NCBI GenBank assembly: GCA_964495095.1
Contig: CAZBUH010000007.1
Coordinates: forward strand, 1 to 32,308
Direction of reading: 5' to 3'
DNA from: CAZBUH01 sp964495095
Lineage (GTDB): Bacteria > Bacillota > Clostridia > Oscillospirales > Oscillospiraceae
DNA length: 32,308 nucleotides
The notes beneath the pieces are model-generated. The model worked only from the letters and a program-made list of their open reading frames with translations, had not been told where the DNA came from and searched no databases. This document shows, one piece after another, positions 32,053 to 32,308 of this stretch. The translations under genes and the position numbers were made by a program. How positions within the stretch are numbered: position 1 is the first letter of the stretch; every line of letters begins with the position of its first letter.

Positions 32053-32081
32053 ATTTTATTAGTAATTACCTGATTCGTCAA
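32053..32081 (-). promoter_or_regulatory. Promoter of the oxidoreductase gene
   Basis: On the minus strand TTGACG (32081-32076), 17-base spacer, TAAAAT (32058-32053), about 55 bases before the ATG at 31997. It overlaps an inverted repeat at its -35 box. A palindrome GTAATTAC (32062-32069) sits between the two boxes. Confidence 0.7.
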
Positions 32082-32085
32082 ATCA
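32071..32085. repeat. Inverted repeat at the -35 box of the oxidoreductase promoter
   Basis: TGATT-5-AATCA inverted repeat (32071-32085) covers the -35 box of the minus-strand promoter, where an operator for a repressor would be expected. Sequence supports the repeat; regulation is inferred. Confidence 0.5.
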
Positions 32086-32166
32086 ATATAGTAACTAACA
32101 TAATTCAAATTCAGAATAGCGTATGCAATAAATTTAGCGAATAACTCCCTCCATTATTTAAATCGC

Positions 32167-32187
32167 CAACAGGCGTCTCCGCTGTTG
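32167..32187. repeat. Inverted repeat at the promoter of the flavoprotein gene
   Basis: CAACAG (32167-32172) and CTGTTG (32182-32187) form a 6-bp inverted repeat with a 9-base spacer; with one bulged G the stem extends to CAACAG(G)CG/CGCTGTTG. It overlaps the -35 box of the plus-strand promoter, like a repressor site. Confidence 0.45.
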
Positions 32188-32214
32188 ACCGGCTTTATCG
32201 GTATGTATTAAAAT
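32185..32214 (+). promoter_or_regulatory. Probable promoter of the truncated flavoprotein gene
   Basis: TTGACC (32185-32190) and TAAAAT (32209-32214) with an 18-base spacer, 30 bases before the ATG at 32244. Confidence 0.65.
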
Positions 32215-32243
32215 ATCAGTATAAAAATAAAGGAGGATTTCGC

Positions 32244-32308
32244 ATGGTCAAAACCGAAGCCGATGTTGTAGTCATAGCAGCCGGAATGTCCGGCATGTGC
32301 GCCGCCAT
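32244..32308 (+). CDS. FAD-binding flavoprotein (5' end, cut by window edge)
   Basis: AGGAGG lies 8 bases before an ATG at 32244, and 21 codons are visible: MVKTEADVVVIAAGMSGMCAA. DVVVIAAGMSGMCAA is a Rossmann beta-alpha-beta with the shape of the FAD-binding loop (GxGxxG), though the first Gly of the usual G-x-G is Ala (VIAAGMSG). It could begin a fumarate-reductase/3-ketosteroid-dehydrogenase-type or another FAD protein; only the N-terminus is available. Divergent with the oxidoreductase at 30030-31997. Confidence 0.72.
   Translation, partial: MVKTEADVVVIAAGMSGMCAA

Noticed and set aside
1..32308. tRNA, rRNA, CRISPR array, insertion sequence or prophage elements
   Set aside because: No cloverleaf, repeat-spacer array, transposase motif or phage gene was found by reading both strands; a tool search could still detect a very small RNA.

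Overview
The window is bacterial and reads like a GC-rich anaerobic Firmicute of the class Clostridia, probably near the Oscillospiraceae. Evidence: strong Shine-Dalgarno sites, TTGACA/TATAAT-type promoters, occasional TTG/GTG starts, an mraZ-led division and cell wall (dcw) cluster that includes murA and ftsQ, a DNPR-type (meso-diaminopimelate) MurE, a YhfC/YihY pair, a flavodiiron protein and B12-dependent methionine synthesis. The genus assignment is inference.

Layout. (1) 1-6330, minus strand: a molybdenum operon transcribed right to left, modA-modB-modC-moeA-(molybdopterin-binding protein)-moaA-moaC, with moaC cut by the window edge. It imports molybdate and builds or inserts the molybdenum cofactor (Moco). 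Its leader has a promoter, a Moco-riboswitch-like fold and an intrinsic terminator whose 5' arm can also pair with the aptamer. (2) 6361-7554, minus: a flavodiiron protein. (3) 7797-11046, plus: metF and metH, overlapping by 14 bases; MetH lacks the C-terminal reactivation domain. (4) 11123-12214, plus: an exported protein with a degenerate NodB-like domain, ending at a strong terminator. (5) 12445-25145, plus: the dcw cluster mraZ-rsmH-ftsL-like-ftsI-murE-mraY-ftsW-murG-murA-ftsQ-ftsZ, with a MraZ-box array at its head and a separate ftsZ promoter. murF, murD, murC, murB and ftsA are absent from it. (6) 25224-27966, plus: YhfC-family membrane protease, YihY membrane protein and mnmA. (7) 28059-32308: a 603-residue beta-helix-like protein without a signal peptide (plus), convergent with a large Old-Yellow-Enzyme-type oxidoreductase (minus), which is divergent from the start of an FAD flavoprotein (plus) cut by the window end.

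The clearest regulatory structure is the leader of the molybdenum operon (6131-6327). The least explained genes are those of the last 4.3 kb, an apparent accessory redox locus whose large reductase lacks the usual active-site motif and which lies beside a protein of unknown function. I found no tRNA, rRNA, CRISPR array or insertion sequence. Apart from these genes, no stretch longer than about 350 bases is gene-free; the longest are 12215-12557 (terminator, AT-rich stretch, promoter, MraZ boxes), 31998-32243 (divergent promoters) and 7555-7796 (divergent promoters).
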